From contig OZ243096.1 in assembly GCA_965212165.1 (NCBI GenBank), forward strand, positions 3,100,001-3,164,000: DNA of 64,000 nucleotides, written 5' to 3'. The notes under the pieces were generated by a model. The model had not been told where the DNA came from. It saw nothing but the letters and a program-made list of their open reading frames with translations, and searched no databases. Shown piece after piece: positions 1 to 7,489 of the stretch (position 1 is the first letter of the stretch; each line of letters begins with the position of its first letter). The position numbers and the translations under genes are program-made. The DNA comes from RHLJ01 sp965212165. Lineage in GTDB: Bacteria > Bacteroidota > Rhodothermia > Balneolales > Balneolaceae.

Positions 1-1428
1 CAAACTTCTTGCATCAAATACAACTGAATGGCTACCAGCAGATAGTCTATTATCAACTAACACTGCTACTGTTCTACCAAGCATATCCATAACTTGCAGC
101 TTAACATCCGAAGCCTGGGGAATCTCAAATCCAATATTAGTTGTTGGATTAAAGGGATTCGGATAATTTTGAGAAAGTTCAAAACCTTTAACATCAGCTA
201 TAACTTCATCGTCTATCGAAGTAGGATTTGAACCAGTTGAAACTATACTTAAGTTTGTATATCCAGTTGGATAGTTACCATCTCTATTGAAGGTTGTACT
301 TATAGTAAGGCTACTTCCTGATAATGACCCTTTACCTGGAAACCCAAGATATTCTGAAGTAAGATTGGTTCCCTTCGCATCTAAAATCAACTTAATATCA
401 CTTTCTGATTCAGAATCAAAAACTGCTTTGTATCTATAAGCGTTTATATAGGTTGAAAACAAACTAACAGCATAAATATCTCCTGTTCCTTTACCAACAC
501 TAATTAATTCACTAGCTCCTAACTCTATAGAACTTCTTACTTCTAGTGTACTATTGTTCATTAAATAAAGTGCTGGTTCGGAACAACACCCTCTAGAGAT
601 CACATATAGTGCATCTGAAGCTCTTAGCTCAGATACTACAAAATTCAAATCTTTTTGTTCTATAATCTCAGGCTTTGATGGTACCGAAATATCTACTGTT
701 ACTAAGATACTCCCTTGTCCAATAGCAATAATTCCATCACCAAGTGATACAATGTTTTCCTGTGTCAATGTTGAAAAGCTTAATCCTTTTATTGGAGCAT
801 CTGTTTCAAGTACATCTGCATTGTATTCAACAATGTTTGATAAAAAATTATCTTCATCTCCAATAAAGCCTATTTTCTTGATTGCAATATCTGCAGTTGA
901 TTTTTCAATTATCAATGAATCTGCTACATATAAGTAGCTAGATGCACTCACATTAAGATCAACTTTGACTTCAGGTTGTTCAAATCTCGCACCTTTATCA
1001 GGATCTTCTTGTGTTGGGGTTTGAGCATAAAAATATCTACCGAAATTCTGATAATCTTGCACTGGGCCATCACCATCTTGTCTAAAATACATAGCTATAA
1101 TGGTAGAATCACTTGCCCAAACTAACCGATATAATTCAGCATTTGGACGGTCTTCAAGTGAGAAATTTATATCTCCAACCCAATTTGGAGCATAATCAAA
1201 CGGGGTTTCATCCGTTCTATAAATTTGATAGGTATAATTTCCGCTATTATTTTCTTCTCGTGTATATAAATAAGGGTATCGTTTAAATAATATTTCACCA
1301 TCATCATCTTTGTTTTCAACTGCGTGATTTGTAAAAAATGTACCTTGTTGGAGATATAGAGAGTCTTGTGCTAAAATAGATATTGAAGAAATTGCGAGGA
1401 TAATTAGTGTAAAAAAATTGATTTTCAT
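1..1428 (-). CDS. Secreted protein with C-terminal T9SS sorting domain (3' end cut by window edge)
   Basis: An open frame of 476 codons runs from the ATG at 1428 to base 1 without a stop, so the C-terminus lies outside the window. It starts with a signal peptide (MKINFFTLIILAISSISILA, then QDS). The middle has beta-propeller-like stretches (GDGIIAIGQGSILVTVDIS and a following GCC-containing strand), resembling LVIVD-type repeats. The visible end carries the sorting-domain motif NYPNPFNPTTNIGFEIP and continues to VFDARSL, which in this domain is followed by SGIYIY-type residues and a short basic tail. T9SS cargo is exported by Sec, then crosses the outer membrane and is released or anchored. 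The substrate or function of the propeller part is not recognisable. The gene stands alone upstream of, and in the same direction as, nothing visible to the left. Confidence 0.8.
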   Translation of the reverse strand, partial: MKINFFTLIILAISSISILAQDSLYLQQGTFFTNHAVENKDDDGEILFKRYPYLYTREENNSGNYTYQIYRTDETPFDYAPNWVGDINFSLEDRPNAELYRLVWASDSTIIAMYFRQDGDGPVQDYQNFGRYFYAQTPTQEDPDKGARFEQPEVKVDLNVSASSYLYVADSLIIEKSTADIAIKKIGFIGDEDNFLSNIVEYNADVLETDAPIKGLSFSTLTQENIVSLGDGIIAIGQGSILVTVDISVPSKPEIIEQKDLNFVVSELRASDALYVISRGCCSEPALYLMNNSTLEVRSSIELGASELISVGKGTGDIYAVSLFSTYINAYRYKAVFDSESESDIKLILDAKGTNLTSEYLGFPGKGSLSGSSLTISTTFNRDGNYPTGYTNLSIVSTGSNPTSIDDEVIADVKGFELSQNYPNPFNPTTNIGFEIPQASDVKLQVMDMLGRTVAVLVDNRLSAGSHSVVFDARSL

Positions 1429-1501
1429 AATTAAGTAAATATTAAAATACTGCTACTTACAACAGTGAAATTTTGGTTTTATAGTTTAAAAAAAAGGCTT
1501 T

Positions 1502-2758
1502 CTAAGCATTAAGCAAATTTTGCTGATATGATTTTTCATTTCTTGTTATTGTCAAACTCCAAACCATTCCTGCAAGTACCATCATTCCACCATAAATCAT
1601 TATTAGTGGTTTTACAGCGATTACATCGAACTCCAAAAGCAATGAAGCAATCATTACTGAGATCGAATTAGCTAGAGTGAAAAGAAGCCATTCGGTACTA
1701 AAAATTCTACCTCTAAATGTGTCTTTAGTTCTTTGTTGAAGTAGAACAGTACTAAATACCCAATTAGCTCCAGATGCAGCATGTGCAAAAAGCACAAATA
1801 TGATCATAACCCAAATAGTATTGGTAAATCCAACTACCATGTACATGCATCCTGCAATGAAAAAAGCGGCGCCCATTACCATAACCCAATCCTTTTCATT
1901 TGGGAAAAGCCTTCGACCAAGAATGGGACCTATTCCGGTTCCAATTCCTCTTGCTGAGTACAATAAACCAAGACCGATGCTTCCCATCATCAAAACTTCT
2001 TCACTCACAATTATTAGTAAGTAAACACATCCTCCTAAGAAAGCACTAGATACGCCTTTAGCAAGACTTGGTCTCAAAATATGGCGATTGTGTATAAGAT
2101 ATTTTGCGCCTTCTTTAATTCCAAGAAGAGGGTTTTTCGAATCATCTTTCTCTTTAGCTGTCATTTCTTGTTGTGGGATAACTGCTTTATAAATAAAGAA
2201 TGCAGATAGTATGTAGGTCGCTGCATCTAATATTAGTACCATATCAGTACCTAATAATTCGGTAGCAAATCCACCAATAGCCATTCCTGATGTAAATATT
2301 ATACTCCAAGTAGCTGTCGAAATTACATTCGCATTTACCAGTTCTGCATCGGTGGTAACATTTGGTATGGATGAGGTTTTTGCAGGCTCAAATACTGCCG
2401 AAAGCATCATTTGTATCGATGTTAAAGCAAAAGCTATCCATAGCATTTCAACCGTTTGTACAACTAAAATTCCTAAAACAGCTATTGCACGTGCGAAATC
2501 ACATGCAATCATCAATTTTCTTCTATTAAATCGGTCAGTTATATAGCCAGCAAAAGGTGAGAAAAGTGCCAAACTTAACATCTTAACAATTATAAGTAAG
2601 CCTAATAGAAACTCAGAGTCTGAATATTTCGCAATAATGGCATAGAGTGCCAATAACCCAAACCAATCCCCAAAATTTGAAATAGATTGCGCTAACCAAA
2701 GTCGCCGATAATTTTTGTTATTTTTAAGAAGGAGATAGTAAGGTTTTAGAGAATTCAA
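1502..2758 (-). CDS. Major facilitator superfamily transporter (MFS_3/EntS-like)
   Basis: A 418-aa inner-membrane protein with about 12 hydrophobic segments. The N-terminus NYRRLWLAQSISNFGDW and the loop motif GYITDRFNRRKLMIACD (TM2-TM3, the MFS signature DRxxRR) are typical of the MFS_3 group that includes enterobactin exporter EntS and macrolide exporters. A second, weaker copy of the loop (ARGIGTGIGPILGRR) follows the central cytoplasmic stretch near residue 205, as expected for two six-helix halves. The substrate cannot be inferred. The length is normal for the family. It is followed on the same strand by dut after a 43-bp gap, and nothing suggests a dedicated regulator. Confidence 0.85.
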   Translation of the reverse strand: MNSLKPYYLLLKNNKNYRRLWLAQSISNFGDWFGLLALYAIIAKYSDSEFLLGLLIIVKMLSLALFSPFAGYITDRFNRRKLMIACDFARAIAVLGILVVQTVEMLWIAFALTSIQMMLSAVFEPAKTSSIPNVTTDAELVNANVISTATWSIIFTSGMAIGGFATELLGTDMVLILDAATYILSAFFIYKAVIPQQEMTAKEKDDSKNPLLGIKEGAKYLIHNRHILRPSLAKGVSSAFLGGCVYLLIIVSEEVLMMGSIGLGLLYSARGIGTGIGPILGRRLFPNEKDWVMVMGAAFFIAGCMYMVVGFTNTIWVMIIFVLFAHAASGANWVFSTVLLQQRTKDTFRGRIFSTEWLLFTLANSISVMIASLLLEFDVIAVKPLIMIYGGMMVLAGMVWSLTITRNEKSYQQNLLNA

Positions 2759-2801
2759 GAACGATTTATGATAAAAGTATTAATTAAATATCGGATAATG
2801 G

Positions 2802-3248
2802 TTACTGTACACCGGTACTACCAAACCCGCCTTCTCCCCTTTCAGTTTCATCTAATTCAGAAACTTCTTTAACAGGTAATTGTACTACCGGCGATATCAC
2901 CATTTGTGCAATTCTATCTCCATGATTGATAACGAAATCTTCCTGCCCATGATTGATTGCTATTACTTTTATTTCTCCTCGATAGTCAGAATCAATGGTT
3001 CCGGGAGAATTCAACATGGTTATTCCATTCCGTATTGCAAGCCCGCTTCTTGGTCGTATTTGAGCTTCATAGCCATTAGGTAATGCCATAATTAACCCTG
3101 TTGGAATTAGAATTCGTTCACCGACCTTAAGAATAATTGATTCATCTAATGCTGCTCTTATATCCATGCCAGCAGCTGAGTCTGTCTCATAACTTGGAAG
3201 GGCTAACTCTTTTGCATGAGGTAATTTCTTAAACTCAATCAAGTTCAT
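2802..3248 (-). CDS. dut: Deoxyuridine 5'-triphosphate nucleotidohydrolase (dUTPase)
   Basis: The enzyme hydrolyses dUTP to dUMP and pyrophosphate, keeping uracil out of DNA and feeding dTMP synthesis. The 148-aa length is that of the homotrimeric dUTPase family. All five family motifs are visible: AAGMDIRAA near residue 26 (motif 1), RPRSGLAIRNGI (motif 2), SPGTIDSDYRGEI with the catalytic Asp (motif 3), GDRIAQMVI (motif 4), and the flexible C-terminal RGEGGFGSTG arm that closes over the nucleotide (motif 5). Its start codon overlaps the stop of the upstream DUF3108 gene by 4 nt, indicating translational coupling. Confidence 0.97.
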   Translation of the reverse strand: MNLIEFKKLPHAKELALPSYETDSAAGMDIRAALDESIILKVGERILIPTGLIMALPNGYEAQIRPRSGLAIRNGITMLNSPGTIDSDYRGEIKVIAINHGQEDFVINHGDRIAQMVISPVVQLPVKEVSELDETERGEGGFGSTGVQ

Positions 3249-4027
3249 AACTCTTCTCTTTTATATTCAATTAATTTAACAATAGCATTTCCTATAAGTA
3301 CTTTTACTCTGGCTTCCAAAGGAACTCTTAAGTCATCATCCAAGAACCAAGCTCTGAATTCACCAGAAAAGCCAAAAGGCCCTTCAATATTTTCTGTAGA
3401 TCCTGTTGTTAAATAGGCATTGATAGGTTTATCAAAAGCCTCATATTTTCTTTTTTCTACTTTTGAAGGATTTTTAAATTGAATAGCGCCTTTCTTCTTG
3501 GTAACGTAAACAGGCATTCGATTTTCAATTTCTCCTCCAGCAAATAATCTTGAAAAATAAAATATTATATGTCCTGCAGTGGCTGGCTCCTCGAGTTGTA
3601 AAGTATCTCGAGTATTATCTTCTTCTAAATAGGTTACAACTCCATTTTCTCGATCAAAAGAGTAGATAATATCTTTATATTTATTTTCGTCAACATTATC
3701 TCTCCAATAATATGAAGTAACAGGAAGTCCATCTTCATTCTCATAAAATAAACTATGAAAATGATCGATCTCTTTGCTCATAAAAGGAATCTTTGGATTA
3801 GATTCAATTTTAGTGAAAAGATGCTTATGCATTTTTCCATTGTACATAGTATCGGGTAACAGACTTACCTCAACCCATCCAAGCTTAAAAAAGCCATATT
3901 TCACTTCATATATAAACGTTTCTTTTACCGAAAAAATATCATCAAGTGTAGGTTGATCTGTAGTATTAGTCTGTGCTAAAGCAGAAATACTAAGTAATAA
4001 AGAAAAGAAAAGAATGATAATCTTCAT
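3245..4027 (-). CDS. DUF3108 domain-containing exported protein
   Basis: A 260-aa protein with a clear signal peptide (MKIIILFFSLLLSISALA, then QTN). The mature part begins with the DUF3108 hallmark, a short beta-rich segment reading ETFIYEVKYGFFKLGWVEV, and continues with alternating strands typical of this periplasmic beta-sandwich family. The biochemical role of the family is unknown. It sits directly upstream of dut with a 4-nt overlap and downstream of the YffB-like gene by 18 bp, so the three form a probable operon (4420 down to 2802), although no functional link is obvious. Confidence 0.8.
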   Translation of the reverse strand: MKIIILFFSLLLSISALAQTNTTDQPTLDDIFSVKETFIYEVKYGFFKLGWVEVSLLPDTMYNGKMHKHLFTKIESNPKIPFMSKEIDHFHSLFYENEDGLPVTSYYWRDNVDENKYKDIIYSFDRENGVVTYLEEDNTRDTLQLEEPATAGHIIFYFSRLFAGGEIENRMPVYVTKKKGAIQFKNPSKVEKRKYEAFDKPINAYLTTGSTENIEGPFGFSGEFRAWFLDDDLRVPLEARVKVLIGNAIVKLIEYKREEL

Positions 4028-4045
4028 GAGAAAAATTGAATTTCT

Positions 4046-4420
4046 TTATTTAACGTCTTCATCATCAAGTAGTTCATTTTCTTTTAAAAAATTTTTAAAT
4101 GCTTCTTCATCATACCCAACTAAAACTGCGTCTTCATAAACAAGAACTGGACGTTTAATCATACTCTGATTTTGCTCAAGTACTTCAAGCATTTCTTCAG
4201 TTGACAATTCCTTGTCTTTTAATCCCAAAGTTCGGTAGGTAGTTCCTCGTTTATTAACTAGAACATCAATCCCAACTTTAAACTCGAGTTCTGAAAGTTC
4301 GTCGATTGTAAGTGGCTCTTTTTTTACATCAATAAACTCAAATTCAATTTCATTTGAATCCATCCAATTTTTTGTAGCCTTTATTTTATCACAATTTGGA
4401 ATACCAATTATATGTAGCAT
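4046..4420 (-). CDS. ArsC/Spx/YffB-family thioredoxin-fold protein
   Basis: A 124-aa protein with the ArsC/Spx fold. It starts LHIIGIPNCDKIKATKNWM, where Cys10 is the only cysteine near the active site. That single-Cys CDxxK arrangement matches YffB and Spx-related proteins rather than thioredoxin-coupled arsenate reductase with several cysteines. The later motif SMIKRPVLV supplies the conserved Arg-Pro (cis-Pro) of the family. The role could be a glutathione/thiol-dependent reductase or a regulator. The sequence does not decide, and no ars genes are adjacent. The acidic C-terminal tail (ENELLDDEDVK) is not expected to be functional in catalysis. Transcription diverges from the lipoprotein gene at 4505. 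Confidence 0.8.
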   Translation of the reverse strand: MLHIIGIPNCDKIKATKNWMDSNEIEFEFIDVKKEPLTIDELSELEFKVGIDVLVNKRGTTYRTLGLKDKELSTEEMLEVLEQNQSMIKRPVLVYEDAVLVGYDEEAFKNFLKENELLDDEDVK

Positions 4421-4504
4421 GCGTTTTTGCAGAATAGTTTTGTATTTTCATGAAAGATACGGTTTGTATTCCCAATTTCGAATGTTATTAGTCTCTTTTA
4501 TAGG

Positions 4505-5002
4505 ATGAAAATTTATCCAACTCACATTTTACTTCTTGTCGCTTTTTTGATTAACACTTCATGCACTAGTAATGACGCACAAGAAGAGTTCGAACGTAGC
4601 GCTTATGCACCAGCTGAAGGAATCACAAGAACAGATAATAACTCAAATATTATCGGCGATCCCGATGAAGACGATTGGCGGACTTCACCATTTTATTCAG
4701 CATTAGCAACTATTCAACCTGCCTTTCCAAATCCAATACTATATGGAACTACCTCAACTCTTGATATTGATATGAATGGCAATTCGTTGACTTCTGTACT
4801 AGAACTTGGCTATTTCGATTTTCAAAGGCGATGGACTCAATTAGATTTAAGAGATGATGTCTCAGAATTTAGCACTACCCCATTAACCATTAATTCACAA
4901 TTATTTGGTTCAAATGCTAGTTTAGCCAGAGGCTTATACAGAATAGTATTATTCGATGGAAATCAACGTGTAATAACCTACGGAGATATTGAGATAGAGT
5001 AA
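4505..5002 (+). CDS. Putative lipoprotein of unknown function
   Basis: A 165-aa protein with an N-terminal hydrophobic segment followed by a lipobox-like INTSC at residues 17-21, so it is probably lipid-anchored. The mature part has an acidic linker (GDPDEDDWRTSPFYSALATI) and then a small beta-rich domain with a PAFPNPILYGTTSTLDIDM segment and an ending GLYRIVLFDGNQRVITYGDIEIE. That ending is reminiscent of the immunoglobulin-like strands seen in T9SS-type C-terminal modules, but it lacks their terminal basic tail. I do not recognise a family. It precedes the 5040 gene by 37 bp and could share a transcript with it. Confidence 0.6.
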   Translation: MKIYPTHILLLVAFLINTSCTSNDAQEEFERSAYAPAEGITRTDNNSNIIGDPDEDDWRTSPFYSALATIQPAFPNPILYGTTSTLDIDMNGNSLTSVLELGYFDFQRRWTQLDLRDDVSEFSTTPLTINSQLFGSNASLARGLYRIVLFDGNQRVITYGDIEIE

Positions 5003-5039
5003 GGTTGTTATAGTTTAAAACAGACTCTATCTTCTTCTT

Positions 5040-5303
5040 ATGCGAAAGTTATTTCCCTCAGAAAAGCAGGTGCTAAAATGCCTCATTTTCCAAGAATCTT
5101 ACGATGTCATCCTTGAAGAAACCGGATTAAATACTGGCGCACTAAGAGATGATTTAATAAACTTGATTAACTACAGGCTTATCGAAGTATTGGAAGAAGG
5201 TGATGTACAATCTAGCATATCTTATTATGATACAGATAACTTACAGAATTTTTCTTTTCGAGCTACAAAAACGGGACTGAAACACATACGGGAGATTGCA
5301 TGA
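5040..5303 (+). CDS. Small conserved-looking protein, possible winged-helix fold
   Basis: An 87-aa soluble protein without signal peptide. Helical segments SEKQVLKCLIFQESYDVILE and TGALRDDLINLINYRLIEVL, followed by a strand pair ending FRATKTGLKHIREIA, have the order expected of a winged helix (H1-H2-H3-wing). The family is not recognised and DNA binding is only a structural guess. Its stop overlaps the start of the biotin carrier gene by 4 nt (ATGA), so it is translated with it. Co-occurrence with the biotin carrier protein and MurA suggests a housekeeping role rather than a mobile one. Confidence 0.6.
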   Translation: MRKLFPSEKQVLKCLIFQESYDVILEETGLNTGALRDDLINLINYRLIEVLEEGDVQSSISYYDTDNLQNFSFRATKTGLKHIREIA

Positions 5304-5806
5304 AATTTGAAGCGGAAGTAAATGAACAAAGTATTCAAGTTGAAATAGATACTGATTCTTCAACATTTACATCAGGAGATACAAATGGATCATTCACTTT
5401 TGATTCTCAAAATGGGAGATTTTTTCTTCGAGTTGGAACAAAAGTTCATAAAATTGATAATGTAAGTTATGAAGGTTCAGATATCACTTTTTCTATTGAT
5501 GGAAGCTGGCATACAGTATCTGTTAAAGATGAGCAAGAGCTGTTGTTAGATAGCCTTGGTTTTAAAACTGGAGTTGATGTTGCTGAAGGATCTTTAAAAT
5601 CACCTATGCCCGGAAAAATCCTTGATATTCTAGTAAAAGTCGGTGATTCAGTAACTAAAGGACAGCCCGTTGCTATACTTGAGGCAATGAAAATGGAAAA
5701 TGAATTGAAATCACCTATTGATGGAAATGTCATTAGTATTGATGTTGAAACCGGACAATCATTAGAAAAAAACACCCCTATTCTGGAGATAGAAGCAGTT
5801 GGATAA
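5300..5806 (+). CDS. Biotin carboxyl carrier protein (biotinyl/lipoyl-attachment domain)
   Basis: A 168-aa protein. Residues 1-75 form a beta-rich N-terminal domain, a linker follows, and the last 75 residues are a biotinyl-lipoyl domain. The biotinylation motif EAMKMEN places the acceptor Lys at residue 131, with the preceding SPMPGKILDILV strand and the closing GQSLEKNTPILEIE strand typical of the hammerhead fold. Such proteins carry CO2 on biotin for acyl-CoA carboxylases or Na+-pumping decarboxylases. The N-terminal domain resembles the region before the BCCP domain in propionyl-/acetyl-CoA carboxylase alpha chains. No carboxylase or transferase subunit is in the window, so its partner is encoded elsewhere. 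Confidence 0.88.
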   Translation: MKFEAEVNEQSIQVEIDTDSSTFTSGDTNGSFTFDSQNGRFFLRVGTKVHKIDNVSYEGSDITFSIDGSWHTVSVKDEQELLLDSLGFKTGVDVAEGSLKSPMPGKILDILVKVGDSVTKGQPVAILEAMKMENELKSPIDGNVISIDVETGQSLEKNTPILEIEAVG

Positions 5807-7064
5807 ATTTATTATTGAAGGCGGAACGCCTCTTGTTGGAACAATACCTATAAGTGGATCAAAAAATGCAGCATTACCCATAATTGCCGCCGCCCTACTA
5901 GGTGATTCAGAAACTGTTATTCATAATATTCCTCGTCTACAGGATATTTATACCTTCAATAATGTACTTCGTGTAGTTGGTTCTAAAGTAGATTTTAATG
6001 AATCTGATAATACTGTCACCATTGACCCAACATTAGTTTCTTATCTAGAAGCTCCTTACGACTTAGTTAGAAAGATGCGTGCTTCTTTCTATTTGCTTGG
6101 TGCTTTAGTTGGAAAACATGGAGAAGCAAAAGTCTCATTACCAGGTGGCTGTGCTTGGGGTCCTCGCCCTGTTGATCTTCACCTTAAAGGGATGGAAGCA
6201 ATGGGTATTAACATTTCGTTGGAAAAGGGGTACGTAATCGCAACTGCTGATGAGACTTTAAAAGGTGGTAATTTCACTTTAGAGCCAAGCAGTGTAGGTG
6301 CTACTGTGAATCTGTTACTTGCTTCGGTTTTAAAAGCTGAAAAATTCGTAATTAATAATGCTGCTAAAGAGCCTGATGTAGTTCAACTTTGCAATGTTCT
6401 CGTGAAAATGGGTGCGAATATCGAAGGCATTGGTACTAGTACATTAACTATTCGAAAAGTTAATTCATTAAAAGGTGTTGAAATCAGTAATGACCCAGAT
6501 AGAATTGAATTAGGAACTTTCATGATTGCAGGCGCTATGATACCTGGATCAGATTTGACTCTAACAGGTTGCAATCCAGAACAATTAGGTGATTTCCCAG
6601 AATTACTTCGAAAAACAGGTACCGAAGTTGTTGTTGATGGAACTATCATTAAAGTAAAAGCACCAGATACTTTAAAACCAGTATCTATAACAACAGATAT
6701 CTATCCAGGTTTTCCGACAGATTTACAAGCACAATGGGCAACTATGCTTACACAAGCAGATGGTGAGTCTAGCGTAACCGATACCGTCTATTTTGATAGA
6801 TTTAGCTACGTTCCTGAACTTGTACGCTTAGGAGCAGATATGCATAATGAGAAAAATACTGTTCATATAAAAGGTAGAACTCCGCTTGCAGGAGCAACTG
6901 TAATGAGTACCGATCTTCGGGCAAGTGTCAGCTTAGTTTTAGCAGGAATGGTAGCAGAAAACACCACTGAAGTTCTTAGAATTTACCACCTCGATCGTGG
7001 CTATGAGTCATTGGAAAACAAACTAAATCCAGTGGGTGCAAAGTTAACAAGAATTGAGGATTAA
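5799..7064 (+). CDS. murA: UDP-N-acetylglucosamine 1-carboxyvinyltransferase
   Basis: MurA transfers enolpyruvate from PEP to UDP-GlcNAc, the first committed step of peptidoglycan synthesis in the cytoplasm. The 421-aa length is typical. Visible motifs are the N-terminal GSKNAALPI loop (Lys22-Asn23, substrate binding), the active-site loop LPGGCAWGPRPVDLH with Cys118 (the residue alkylated by fosfomycin), and DPDRIELGTFM plus TDIYPGFPTDLQAQ further on. The start is a TTG codon at 5799 lying inside the last codons of the biotin carrier gene (8-nt overlap). The next in-frame ATG would remove the N-terminal substrate loop, so TTG is preferred. Confidence 0.97.
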   Translation: MDKFIIEGGTPLVGTIPISGSKNAALPIIAAALLGDSETVIHNIPRLQDIYTFNNVLRVVGSKVDFNESDNTVTIDPTLVSYLEAPYDLVRKMRASFYLLGALVGKHGEAKVSLPGGCAWGPRPVDLHLKGMEAMGINISLEKGYVIATADETLKGGNFTLEPSSVGATVNLLLASVLKAEKFVINNAAKEPDVVQLCNVLVKMGANIEGIGTSTLTIRKVNSLKGVEISNDPDRIELGTFMIAGAMIPGSDLTLTGCNPEQLGDFPELLRKTGTEVVVDGTIIKVKAPDTLKPVSITTDIYPGFPTDLQAQWATMLTQADGESSVTDTVYFDRFSYVPELVRLGADMHNEKNTVHIKGRTPLAGATVMSTDLRASVSLVLAGMVAENTTEVLRIYHLDRGYESLENKLNPVGAKLTRIED

Positions 7065-7489
7065 AATTTACATCACAAGTTGTAAATACCATTTACTTTA
7101 GTCGACACTTCGAGTTATATTAAGTGGTGGCAAAAATCGACCACAAGAGCTTTTAAAAGAACTTTTCTACTTGCATTACGCACGGAATATATATTACAAA
7201 AACACCGTAGAGACGACCCTAGGATCACGTTTTGAGGATTTCTACATCGATTTACTATGTCTCTGGTCTATTATCAAAACACTAACCGGCCAGGTACTTT
7301 TTTCTGATTCCATATCAAAAGAATCGCACACTAATCAAACAAATTCAACTGGCATTATTGCCAAGGCGGATGTTTCGCCATGTCACCCAATTGTACTGAG
7401 CTCAGACGAAATTTTGTCTGGGACGACTAAAAAATTCAGACGATGGATGGCTTGCATGGATAGCAGACGCCGGAAAAAAGAGAACTTTA
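7065..7489 (+). promoter_or_regulatory. Long hairpin-containing leader of the RNase G gene
   Basis: This is 425 bp between murA and rng with no convincing gene. The distal part holds several short inverted repeats: GGCGGATGTTTCGCC (about 7365-7379), CAGACGAAATTTTGTCTG (7403-7420) and a GGC...GCC stem spanning about 7449-7471. The hexamer CAGACG recurs at 7403, 7437 and 7464. In Escherichia coli the related RNase E controls its own mRNA through a long structured 5' leader. The position, length and hairpins here suggest an analogous arrangement, which is inference. The promoter could not be placed. Confidence 0.4.

Noticed and set aside
7065..7489. RNase P RNA, tmRNA, SRP RNA or an HU gene in the rng leader
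   Set aside because: None of the conserved core motifs of these RNAs was found, and no frame encodes an HU-like sequence, although HU genes often precede rng in Bacteroidota.
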